This document shows positions 9,650 to 20,301 of a stretch of 64,000 bases of DNA, piece after piece (the first letter of the stretch is position 1; each line of letters begins with the position of its first letter). A model generated the notes under the pieces. It was not told the DNA's origin, did no database searches, and worked only from the letters and a program-made list of their open reading frames with translations. Location of the stretch: positions 186,001 through 250,000 of the forward strand of contig PUQB01000213.1 in assembly GCA_003024785.1 (NCBI GenBank), in the 5' to 3' direction. Made by a program: the position numbers and the translations under genes. This DNA is from Selaginella tamariscina. Taxonomy: Eukaryota; Streptophyta; Lycopodiopsida; Selaginellales; Selaginellaceae.

Positions 9650-12570
9650 CATTTCTTGCCGACACAACGAAAGCCTCCTTCCGTCCTTTACTGTCACTTC
9701 AAACATTTCGCACATGACCTAAAAAATGTCTTGACCTTGCGGAAATTCTTCTCTTGTTCCTTAGACATTTTTGTTGGAGTCCGGACCATATGTCCTTCGA
9801 AAGGTGGAATTGTTGTAGATCCAGCTCCACGTGGTGGCGATGGTGTTTTGTCCTTCTGACCCTCATCTACTCTTCCTGCCGTCCCCTGTAAACCTTCCAG
9901 AACAAAGCTTGCATCATGTAGTTCTCTGACCTCCTCACTTGTCAGCCTCGTTTCCTTGAGCACAGGCCAAACCGTTGGTGTTGTGTGGAATTCATGACTG
10001 AAGAATTTTTCTGTTTGGCCGTGTGAAACACCCTAAATCTTTTGGGCAGAACCACATCATCTATTGTACATACTCCTCATTCCCCAAGGCATCAATGTAC
10101 ATTCGTTTTCCATAGAATCTTGGTGCTGGCACTCTGCTTGGATAACCGATTGGTTTTCCACACAGAGCAGTTCCTTCCTGATTCATCCCCAAACACTTAA
10201 CCTTACTGGATGCTCCGATTCGTCTGATGGCCACTCTGTTTGAGCAATCTCTCTCTCCAAAACCTCTTCGAACTTAACCTCTTTCTCTTTGTTTTGAACC
10301 CGCTCTGTGTACTCTACATCATGTCTGTGTGAACGTTGAGCATCAGACTGTTCTGTTCCTGTGATTGTTCTCCTAACAGTTGCACCGAACGTTAGTGGTA
10401 CGTGAACTCCGGGCTGGTCAAGTGTTCCTCGCCTTCCACCAGATTGATAATTGTTGATGGAGATACACTTTTCCCCTCAGAGAGTTTGCGTTGCACTCGT
10501 TCAACAGAGTTCCTTCGAAGGCCCTGACCCTGTATACCTCCCTTCTATTGCCGCTTTCAACTTTGCACTCTACATAACTGCATCGGTGAGTCTAACATTG
10601 TCGCCTCCAGCAATGGTATTCTTTTGGCCAATCTTGCTCTTCTTGCTCTCGCTGAATCACTTCAGCATTGTTTGTAGTGGAACGCTTGCGAGTCCTTCTT
10701 CTGTCATGTCTCCCAGTTCCGCCATTGAGAGTGGTCCTCATGCCTGATTCACCAAGACAGTCATGTCTTCAAAGCTCGAATTTTGATGCTCGTCCTTCCC
10801 AAAAAGACTCGAGAATTGCCAATTGTTCTTTCTTAGATTGTTCATTCAGTGCTGCAGGCCAGGCACGAGCAAGCTTCATGTGTTCTTCGCGATGTTCTTC
10901 TGTGATCCATTTCCTTTGTCACCTGACGCACGGATTGCATAAAGTGAAATAGACAGCTTCTTTCCCTCCCTTTCATCTTTGCCCGTTGTTGAATACTTGG
11001 CGCAAGGCTATCCATATCGCTCCAGCCTCCGACAATGAAACCAGCAAAGTTGACATTCTCCAAACCCTGTTTCTTACAAACCTCTAGCATTGTGTTCAAG
11101 AACTTCAGCACTGCAACATTATCTTCGCGGCACATATCTGCGTAAGCTATAGTCACCATGGATCTGACATTGCAAGAGAGCGTTAGATAACGAAGATTAG
11201 AAAGTGTTATAAAGAGTTTTACAACTTACAATGGGTCATAAAGGTGTATTCCAATTGTCGCCCAGTCTGGTATGCGGTGTGTGTGGTCCAGAACAACCCA
11301 TTGATCATGAAGGTCTCCTCCACTTTGACACCTTCTGATGTACTCAACTCCTGAACCCGGTCCCTCAACTGTCATTTTGAAGATCAGAGGCTGCTCCTCA
11401 GCACCATGCAGTTCCATCCCTGGAACATGTATGACGTGAATGAAAGGTATTGGCAACTTTGTCTTAGCTCCAGAAGACCCTCGTAACCCTCTCTAAAGTG
11501 TGTCTCCTTCTATCTTGATTGTGTAATCCAGTCCCGAGTCCTAAAGGAAAGGTCACGTCAGTGTTTAGAGATCTAAAGAAAAATATCTTCGATGGTTTGT
11601 AAGAGGTTCAAGTTTTAAGAGTAAACCAATGTACGAGACTTCTCCTTCTTCCTTGAAAAGTTCTTCAAAGATGAGCTCACGCGCAGCTTGAAACTCAATC
11701 ACTCGTTGATTGGTTCATGGACTGCTCTTTACCACGTTGTTGACACTAGATCTGGCTCGCTGAACGTTTGAAGCTGACACTGAGGGCTGACTGGATGCTG
11801 ATGAACACCTCTGTGAATGAACAACCTTGTAAAAGAAATGTCGTCTGGTAGAATGTAGTACACATAAGTCGACAAGTGTGCACTAGCAATGGCTCCTCTC
11901 CTCAATGCTTACATTTCATGCCTATTACTTTGCCTGTCTCAGTTGTCTTTGCCTTCTCCACAGCACCCTTGAAGTGACATTCATTTGCTTTCTTCTTAAA
12001 AGCCAAGTAGGGACAAGTAGGATTGATGCATTTGAGATGTCCAACACATGAACTTTGACTGACTCGCGCCGGAACATGCCAGTGTGTTGTGCTCGGGTGT
12101 GTCCAATGGTACAGCTATCCTTGCGATTCATCCCCAAGTACTTCTCTGTGCTTTCTTTCTTTGGGGAAGTTCGTAAATGACATTTTCATTGTATATCTGC
12201 GGTAGTTCAGAGACTCGTTTAACTTCAGATGAACCAATGAGATCCTTCCCTATCCTACATTTGTCTGCTCTTAGAAGACACACCAGCATGGATTCCTCAC
12301 GCTCCTCTGTCCGCAACCTGAAACAACGGGCCCTTTGCCGGGCACAATGTGTAAAAACACAAACTGGTTTGATGCATTGCCTTCTGGTAACAACTCCACA
12401 TCTTTTCCAGAACTCGCAGAAACTAACATCAATTGAACCACATGTATACTGAACCAACAAGGAATGTTGAAAGCAATGTGAAGATCATGTTCAAACACAA
12501 AAGCATTTCCATCTTCATCGACTGGGAAATCTTTGTCAATGCCTTCATAGGTAACTCTGGCCATGACAAC
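9650..12570 (-). pseudogene. MULE-like transposase (heavily decayed)
   Basis: Read from high to low coordinates, conserved blocks appear in different frames. An N-terminal piece has VTYEGIDKDF (about 12560). A cysteine-containing block has GHLKC-INPTCPYLAFKKKA and later VIGMKC (about 12050-11920), resembling the zinc-binding N-terminus of plant MULE-type transposases. Next come IPDWATIGIHLYDPL (11270-11230), then MVTIAYADMCRED (11159 on), LEVCKKQGLENVNFAGF and RERSCLFHFMQSVRQVT (about 10970). The last three have the layout of MULE DDE catalytic regions, in which a short ...FADS... block precedes the (R/K)ERTCxFHW block. Here the expected Asp-Ser is replaced by GGWSD, and the Trp after His is Phe. 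A C-terminal piece has SEEVRELHDASFVLEGLQG (about 9930). Stops and frameshifts separate all blocks, so it cannot be functional. Confidence 0.65.
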
Positions 12571-12847
12571 GCAAGGAGAAAGCTCGGTGTTTTAGGAAAG
12601 CAAAGCAAAAGATTAAACACACTCCCGTTCGCCAAAAAAAAATTATAATCGTTGATAATAAACGTGAATACACATTTGTATATAATTAATTCTACGCTGC
12701 CTAGCTCACAGTGTTCTTAATGCTGTCCTCTCTAGTATCACTGATTTAATTTAATTACTACTTTTATGATTTAAAATATCTTCACCTTTACCAATTATTC
12801 ACATATTTTAAAATAAACCCTAAATATTAATGTCACATTTATTCCGT
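12571..12847. other. Intergenic region between the divergent transposon genes
   Basis: AT-rich sequence between the start of the transposase remnant and the methyltransferase leader. No gene is seen. Promoters for both genes would be expected here, but no clear core motif is visible. Confidence 0.4.
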
Positions 12848-13050
12848 AGGGTTCACTGTTTTCATTGCGGCTAGGGTTTTTTGGTAGATAGGGTTTACTG
12901 TTTCCACTGCGGCTAGGGTTTTTTCAATCTCAGATCTGTTTCCACTGCGGCAGATCCGAGGGTTTTTTCAATCTCAGATCTCAGAGTTACGGTTTCCACT
13001 GCGGCGCATCCATTTCGACTCAATTCGTGCAGCGCCCAAGTATATCAATG
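12848..13050 (+). repeat. Short tandem repeats upstream of the methyltransferase leader
   Basis: The unit is roughly TTTCCACTGCGGC followed by TAGGGTTTTTTCAATCTCAG. It occurs about four times with variation (12850, 12900, 12945, 12990), some units carrying CAGATCT. The repeats end just before the exon-like array at 13053, so they probably span the promoter or transcript start; that is an inference. Confidence 0.5.
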
Positions 13051-13052
13051 GA

Positions 13053-13750
13053 GATTTCTGTGCCGATTTAGATTGTCGGCACCATCCTGCTCAGTTGGCG
13101 CCACAAGGTATGTGCAATTTCTGTAATTGATGATTTGTGGCAGAAAGTATTTCTTTTTTCAGAGATAAAGAATCTTCCCATTTGTGCCGACTGAGAGCGA
13201 CGGCACCATCCTGGTTTAGTCGGCAGCCACAAGGTATTTTCGATTTATTTATTTTTTTCTTTGCGGCTCAAGTATCCGTATCACAATGTTTTTTTTCAGA
13301 GTTAATGTGTCTTCCCATTTGTGCCGACTGAGAGTGACGGCACCATCCTGGTTCAGTCGGCAGCCACAAGGTATTTTCGATTTATTTATTTTTTTCTTTG
13401 CGGCTCAAGTATCCATATCACAATGTTTTTTTTTCAGAGTTAATGTGTCTTCCTATTTGTGCCGACTGAGAGTGACGGCACCATCCTGGTTCAATTGGCA
13501 ACCACAAGGTATTTTGAATTTGTGTATATTTTGCTTTGCGGTCTAAGTATTTCTTTTTCAGAGTTAATGGGTCTTCCCATTTGTGCCGTCTGAGAGGGAC
13601 GGCACCATCCTATCTCAGTCGGCACCATTATCTCTTCAGTGCCATCTGAGAGGGTCGGCACCAACTATCTCAGTCGGCAGGATTTGTTCTTTACATCTCT
13701 ATGCCGACTGAGAGGGTCGGCACCATCTAGCTTGAGTTGGCAGCCACAAG
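13053..13750 (+). repeat. Tandem exon-intron array forming the 5' leader of the methyltransferase gene
   Basis: Five exon-like units are separated by GT-AG introns of 53-68 bp. The first ends at 13107; the next are 13163-13233, 13300-13370 and 13438-13508 (each exactly 71 nt), and the last is an expanded 189-nt unit, 13562-13750. The repeat period is 137-138 bp and includes both splice sites. Each unit ends CCACAAG before GT and begins AG(T/A)TAA after the acceptor. Each holds GTGCCGACTGAGAG...CGGCACC...TCAGTCGGCA, so two competing hairpins can form. At 71 nt the units do not keep frame, so they are best read as 5'-UTR exons. Confidence 0.6.
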
Positions 13751-13828
13751 GTTAGTCATCTTTGTTTGTTTTTTTAATTTTGTCTCCTAATCAATTGACT
13801 TGTGTGTTTGCTTTCCAGAGTTTACAAA

Positions 13829-16800
13829 ATGGTGAGAGCTTCAAAACGTCTACTAGAGACTGCGCCTGATGAAGAGCCACGGGAAGAGAAGAGGATATCG
13901 AAGCAGAAGTGAGGCAAGAGAGGAGAACCATCTAATGTAGCAAAGGAGGATCCTCCAGTGACTCAGTCTGGAGTAGTACCAATTGAGCAGGAGCAGCCTC
14001 CACCAATCATCACAGATTTCCCGGAGAGCTCGTCGCAGTTGCCTCCTTCATCCGTTGAGGTTGCAGTCCTGAACGAGCAAGTGCAGATGACAGAGGCAGT
14101 TGAAGCTAGTTAGGACGACTTGGAGGAGGCAGTCAGCAAAAAGAGAGGCCGCGGGAAAGCTGATCCAAAAGGCAAGAAGGCGAAGAGCGATAAGGAGCCG
14201 AAGGAGTTATACAGCATACCAGCTAGCATGCATTTGGAGAGCTTAGTGAACCTGCTCGACAAATTACTTGTCAAGGGACTTGGTGATCCTCCTGATGTGC
14301 CCATCTGTAGAATGCATTCAAACGAGGTGGTTTGACGAGTGAACCCAGGGGACTTGGACAGGCTGGTGTCATCGTTGAAGAAGGTTGGTTATCTACGCAA
14401 CACGGCCTTGTTCATTCTGTCCATCGGAGATCGACTCACTACGGAGGAGCTATCGGAGCTGTCGAAGGACACGATTCAGTACGAGCAGCACCGGTCTTTC
14501 GAGCAAGCTCTTACTCAGCCGAAGTACAAACAGTGGGCTTCAAGGCTCTCAAACCGGAAGTTCAACTGCTGGGACGGGAACCATAAGCTACAGGCTTTGC
14601 AAAAGCTGTATTGGGAGGATGCAGAGGACAACCAGCGATGGGCTATTCACGTTCGATCAAGTTTCATCTCCACGGAGAACCTTGACAATCTTCAACTGGT
14701 TTCGATGTTCTAATCGATTAACATGTGAGTATTTTCTTTTCTTTTTGTTAAGAGTTTAGACTTACAGTTTCTTTGAACAGATCTTCAGCAACATCTGTGG
14801 AAACAACGCTACCACATATTCTCCTCGCTGTAAAGGCGGTCTGCACTAGTACCGAAGGAACTCAGAAAATCCTCGAGTCACTCACGGAGGTTGATTGTCT
14901 TGAGGTGCGGAAGTGGAAGGAGAGTTCAGTAGGAAAGACGGCTTGGCATCCTCTTTCGAACCTGATCTGTGCAAAGATCCTTTTCAAGGTAACCTCTGAT
15001 TTGATTTATAGGAAAGAAGTTTTTAACTTATTCTATGTGCAGAACGAAATCGACGATGATCTCGACAGAGTAGTCACTAGTGCTAAGGGCAATCCACAAG
15101 TTGAGGTGAACCTGAAGCAGCTAGTGTACAAGAAGCATGACAAGTGTATGCACAAGTTCCTCTCCATCATAGACCCAGACTTGGGGGATGAGTGGTTCCA
15201 AAAGGTGATGAATATCTCTCATAAGCAGTGTCGCTGGATGGCATTGAGAAGTTGTATGCGATGTCAAAGGCGAAGATTCCAAACATGCTGCGACTCCGAT
15301 ATTTGAACAAGCTCACCCGTCTCAAATCCAAGGCAGAACAACAGACACTTGGGCTACCAGGCATGCAGGACAAAGAGTGGATCAAGTGGTTCACCTTAGA
15401 CTTATATTGGAAGGCTGTGCGCGAGGAAGCCATTCAGATCCTTAAGGGGTTGCGAGAGGATGGTGAAGAAGTTGGAACGGATGTCGACTTCATGAGCTGG
15501 TTTGACGAGATGCGAACTCGGAGCAAGTGCCTGGTCTTTCAGCCCTTCCATGACTGCATACGGTTCACTTATTTGATGGAGCTGAATGAGTTTTTGGAGC
15601 GTGAGGAGTCTGCGCATCAGATGATATGGAGGTAAGCTTTCATTCTAGCATTGCTACTGTCTGACTTTGTGTTACAGGTTCATACTAGTGAAGAAACTGG
15701 CACCGTCTCAGACGATGAAGCTGTGGACAGATCATACAAGCGAGCCTCACATGTGGTCGAAGAGAGGAGCTCTAACACCATTCGAACGGGAGCATGTTCC
15801 ATTCTGGCTCGACTGTCCGTCGCAACAGACACCAGCTTGGGAAAGCTCACTATTCGACGTGCACGGCAATGATCTACCAGCGATTGTTTGGGAGTTGGAC
15901 GAAGTAGAGGCTATCAAGAAGAGCAAGATGAAGAAGACGGTGCGGAAGACAACTACACCTACAAAGGGATCGGGTGGGACTAAGCTCTTCTACAGCACCT
16001 CCGCCGGCAATCGACTTTACAATCAATGAGGTGCAGCCACTTGTAGCTAGTTTGGACATCAAGGACGACTTGATGACCTTCATCCCGACCCTGGCTGCAT
16101 CTCGTGGATCCTACGACCTGGCTGTGTGCGATATGGAGGAGATGAGCAGGTCTTTCTTTGAGCCGAGTGCTTCCCAGACAGAGGTGTACACCAAGCTCCG
16201 ACAACAGGTTGACAGACTACATACGGGTGAGTCACAAACGGTGTTCCAGGAAGTGATAGGTGAATACGGCTTCAACCTTATCATCCTCGACTTGCCCAAT
16301 GAGCTTGTATATGGAGGTGCTAGCATCAACAAGGACATTGTGCAACTAGATCCGGTGAAGTTTGAGGAGGCCTTGCAGTTCAGTGGAATGCACTTGGCAG
16401 CGAGTGGTTTCATGGTCGTCTTCGCGAGTTCTTCTTCTGTTTCGGCGGTGATTCAGGCGGCTACAGTAATCAACTTGGAGGTTGCAGGGACTTACAGTGT
16501 CTACCGTGCACAAGGCTGGGGATACCGTGACAAAATTAAGGTAAGCTAGCTATTCAAGTTCAAGTTTAACTTGGTCTATGTGGCAGGATAACTTGTTAGT
16601 TCTCTTGGTGTTGCAAAGCTCTGAGAAGAAGTCGAAGAGGCCAAACCCTCTGGCGTTGACGAACACGATCCTTGTCGACACCGCCGACTGTTTTCAGGAG
16701 GCTTGGTAAGGAAGTACTTTGCTTTGTTTATCCTAATGGAAGTTTGTGTAGGATGACGATTCAACCGAAGAGTGTTCGACTCATGTAGCTTTTGATCGAG

Positions 16801-17076
16801 CATCTCAGTAGACCTGGCGACCTAGTCTGGGATATTGGTTACGGAACCAGGTCATCGTTGTTAGCTGCCGTCGAGCTTGAAAGGAATATTATAGGAACCG
16901 AGAAGAGTTTCGAACTCTCTAGGTTGGCAACAAACAAGCTTGCAGAGAACATTAAACCAGAGGAATTACCTACTCAAACACCTCCACATCCAAGCGTAAC
17001 TGGTGGTTTAAGAACTGTAGCTTTACTTAAAATGAAAAAGAAAACTTTAGTTAATGTATATTCAGTAATAAATTAA
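13829..17076 (+). pseudogene. ParB-like / amino-type (N4/N6) DNA methyltransferase fusion, transposon cargo
   Basis: The start ATG lies ten bases into an exon that follows a clean acceptor (13818). Coding exons are about 13829-14724, 14781-14988, 15043-15631, 15678-16540, 16586-16705 and 16752-17076; introns are only 45-56 bp. The N-terminus is basic and Pro-rich with SKKRGRGKADPKGKKAKS. A ParB/Srx-like domain follows (about 14335-14700) with VNPGDLDRLVSSLKKVGYL and the hallmark WDGNHKLQALQKLYW. After a roughly 400-residue middle region lies a methyltransferase domain in permuted order: IILDLPNELV (about 16280, where DPPY-type motif IV is expected, here degenerate), then SGMHLAASGFMVVF, then C-terminal motif I in GDLVWDIGYGTRSSLLAA (about 16820). 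In-frame stops at 13910, 14111, 14333, 14711 and 16786 and frameshifts near 15215 and 15970 make it a pseudogene. Whether the ancestor methylated C or A cannot be told. Confidence 0.7.
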
Positions 17077-17099
17077 GCTAATATAAAAAGAAAAGATAG

Positions 17100-17236
17100 A
17101 AATACAACAGTTTTACTAGAATTCTTTTTTGCGGACTGAGGTCAATACTACTGCCGACCAGAAAGAATATTCCAAAATATTCTACAATATTTTAGAATAT
17201 TTGAGCCCAGGCCAAGCCTCCAAAATGGCGGCACTC
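17100..17236 (-). repeat. Right subterminal region and terminal inverted repeat
   Basis: A cluster of AATATTCT/AGAATATT units (17163-17205) mirrors the left end, followed by GCCTCCAAAATGGCGGCACT at the border. A GCGGACTGAGG and a GCCGACC motif (17130-17160) echo the leader hairpins. Confidence 0.6.
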
Positions 17237-17245
17237 CGTGGAGTG

Positions 17246-18565
17246 ATGTCAAGCCTTTGGTGGATATTTTTAATTGTTTTGTGAGATACTGTATAATATA
17301 AAACTCTTTATCTTTACGGTTTATACGGTCCGATGCCTATGTTCGGGTGCAAAATCTGCATTTTAAATGCATAATTCCTAAGGTTTTACATAAAATTATG
17401 CATTTTAAATATAAATTTTGCCATTAACATCAACATCTTTGTTTCTTCTGTTTCTTTATCTTTTTTAAGTCAGAATTCAATTTTGCATTCTTTTTAATGC
17501 ATTTTGCTTGAAAATCCTGAAACGCGAGGCAACATTCTCAGAGACAGATCATACTTAGATAGGCCTTCCACTGAGTCTAAGAAGCCATGAGGAATCTCTC
17601 GGTGAATCTTTACGGATTCAGAATTGAATTTTTGTAATGTTTGTTAATTATCATATTATTAAATCCACAATAAATAAATATTGTAATTAAACTAATATTA
17701 CTTAAGCTATTTTATAATACTTTGACATTTGACATGTTTAAGCTGTTCTACGATACAGTTATAAACATATGTAAGAAAGTTACTGTGTCATCCACATTTA
17801 ATATGTACCACGGGGAGTTTACGTTTGATATGAATATGCAGTACATTTAAAGAGTGTTTGTATTATTAAATTTTGATTAAGGTAACTGAAGCATGAAAAA
17901 TATTTTATCATTTGTATTTTATGTATATGTAAATAGGATATTTGAGTAATTTTATTAAATAAATAAGGACATACATGCGAACGTTATAAGATGGAGAGAT
18001 AATTAATGTTATTGGTGTTTAAAATTTTACAACTTTGTATATTATATAATTTATATAGCAATATTATAAATAATTATTAGTGTATACTTGGATTTTTGTA
18101 ATTAGTGATCATTTGCAGATAGCATATATATATTAATTTAAGTAAATTCCCGCATGTATGTGTGGTTTTATTTTCTTAATAATATGTAAGGCTTAAATTA
18201 AATTTAACTGGTTTATATAAACCATGATCATGTTCTTTGCAAGTTCAAACGTTTAATCAAGTGTATTGAGAGTATCCTCTCTTTCTAAAAAAACATTAGA
18301 AAATCTCAACATTTTACCCTTTTGTTATTTGCAACACCCCCTCATATATATACCTTCTTTGTGTGTGACCGTTTTTATACCAAGAAAGTATAAAAATCTG
18401 CACATTTTCTTAATTTAAGCTTCAGGTTACATTTATATATATAATTAAGTAGGGATTTTTAAATTAAAAAACTAGAATTAATTTAATGATTCAAATTTAA
18501 CAATTCCCATATTATGATTCATAACATATCTAACTATTTGTGGGTATGCTTTAACGCGACATGTG
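17246..18565. other. Duplicated non-coding flank between the transposon and X2
   Basis: No gene is seen. The first part (17246-17530) is the reverse complement of about 44930-45217, which directly follows gene 2 copy 2, so it is the natural 3' flank of gene 2. Positions 18230-18350 match the reverse complement of 44700-44830, and 18400-18565 match the reverse complement of 7070-7215. X2 interrupts the block at 18566 and it resumes at 38341. Confidence 0.65.
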
Positions 18566-20287
18566 TGTTAGAGTTTTAACCCAAAGGGCCAACACGTGGC
18601 TGCCAAGTGGCTATTCAGTGTCATCACCTGTGTGAGCAACGCTAAGTCTTCCAAAATAACCTTACAAATCTGGCTCAAGGGCCGAATTAGGTAAAAGACT
18701 TAGAGTCCTACCCTAAGTCCCCTAGAATGACCATCCCTAAACCCTAGAGGATAACCCGAGTAGACTTTAGGATCACGTTTTAGTAGACCTAGACATGCTC
18801 ATGCCCTAACCAAAGAAGATGTGTCTCACACATACCCCCGTGACAGAGCTAAGGCATTGTCACTTACCCCTTGACAAATCACCCTCATCCGGGAGTACAA
18901 CCCCTTTAGGGCGACAACTGGTACCTTGAACCATGACTAACCCCTAAGGGTTTGGGTGGCCAAGTCATACCCTAGACCTAGGCTAGTACTTAGTGAAGAC
19001 ACGAGTGTGCGCCGTAGGCGGACACGAGTGTTCTACTAAGCAACCCTAAGGCTAAGTTTGGATAACCCTAAGTATATGACCTTGCGAGTGCCTCATGAAA
19101 AGCTCATGCTAATAAGCTTAGGTTGTTCAACCCTTGGATTCCAAGGAGAACACTCCCCTAGCCAAGTGTGCCTAAGCACACCTAGTTACGAGACTTAACC
19201 TCCCTTGAGCAAATGCCCAAGGCTTAGCACCCTAATGCAAACACAAGCATGTCTGTTTGGTAGAGTATCCAACCCTTTAGCGACAAGCCCATGACACAAC
19301 CTCAAAGGGCATGCCTCAGGCATTGTGTTGCGTAATGTCTAGCCCAGTGTCACATGAAGCCGGCCTAGTGTCACATCTTCATGTGACACTGCCTTCCACG
19401 ATGTGGGTTATCATGCCATAGCCCTTAGATTCAAGAGTTGCACCAAGTGCCACAAACGTGGCTCTTAAATGCCAACTCTAAAACCCCTCAGTGAATCCTT
19501 AAGAATTACGTAACGTGAACCTATCAAACAAATCCCACGCCCACAGTTGGACAAGGACACAGATGTGCCTTGCTTGGCCGTGAGTGCTACACCTAGCTTG
19601 ACATGGAGGAGGAGGCTAGAGAAGCCTCAACCTTTGCCTGTTGGAACGTGCATCCCAACAAGACCTCCCAGGTATGGATTCGCCAACGTTAAGGGTAAGC
19701 TACCCCGAAGGTGGGACGTACTCCTGTCATCTAGAAGTTAGGGCGACACAACAGAGGGTTGTGCCTTGACGACACAAGCTAGAGCTTGCACCAGGAGAAG
19801 AGTAACAAGCTCAGTCATGAACCCAAGAACCCTCACTCCTACATACTCTACCTTATTATGTGACGGAGCCCCCCCCTCTTTTCCTGAATGTGTATGTGGG
19901 CTGGCACAAATTTAGCTAGCCCCTTATTAAGTTAATGAGAGAATGTTTAACTTAGCCTAACTCTAACCCTAAAACCCTACCCAAGAGGGCGTGGGTTAGG
20001 GCAACCCTAGGGTTAGGTCAATCCTAGGGGTGTTCCTAACCCTGCTGAACTCATTTACATTAACCAATTAGCCTAACTTGGATGTCAAAATTGGGGTGGG
20101 TTTCAGTTCTAGCTTCGCTTAGAGTTTCCTGCAAATGCCTAATGACACCCAGCGGACCATCACCAGATACCCAAGTGCATTAAGCGGGCCTATTTCCTAC
20201 TACATCTAGGGTCCATCAACATAATACAATAGGTAACAATAGTCAACGTCCAAAGTAAAGGGTCGAGTCATAGTAAAAACTATGACA
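18566..20287 (-). repeat. 3' LTR of X2 (1,722 bp)
   Basis: Plus-strand borders are TGTTAGAG and CTATGACA. It contains the intact versions of both sites where A and B landed in the sister LTR: ATGCTCATGCCC near 18793 and CCCGAAGGTGGGAC near 19691. A CCTAA/CCCTAA-rich segment lies near 19955-20045. The open frame at 19547-19741 is within the LTR and is not considered a gene. Confidence 0.85.
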
Positions 20288-20301
20288 CACTCCCCGCCTT
20301 T
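20288..20301 (-). promoter_or_regulatory. Polypurine tract of X2
   Basis: On the minus strand AAAGGCGGGGAGTG directly abuts the LTR start TGTCATAG, as required for plus-strand priming. X3 copies have AAAGGTAGGAAGTG in the same place. Confidence 0.75.

Larger units (their letters stand above)
9246..17236. mobile_element. MULE-like DNA transposon carrying a ParB-DNA methyltransferase gene
   Basis: The element is bounded by perfect 9-bp direct repeats, CGTGGAGTG at 9237-9245 and 17237-17245. The unoccupied site, with a single CGTGGAGTG, is preserved in the gene 2 duplicate at 45218-45226 on the minus strand, so both borders are exact. Its ends form degenerate terminal inverted repeats. Inside are a decayed transposase gene on the minus strand (9650-12570) and, divergently, a methyltransferase gene on the plus strand (13829-17076) with a tandemly repeated leader (13053-13750). 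A 9-bp duplication plus this transposase points to the Mutator superfamily. It is an immobile relic now, since both genes are broken. Confidence 0.82.

Noticed and set aside
13829..17076. Bacterial contamination as the source of the methyltransferase
   Set aside because: The gene has multiple GT-AG introns, lies inside target-site duplications and is flanked by plant-like duplicated DNA.
9246..17236. Helitron
   Set aside because: No Rep/helicase gene and no TC...CTRR ends; there are 9-bp target duplications, which Helitrons do not make.
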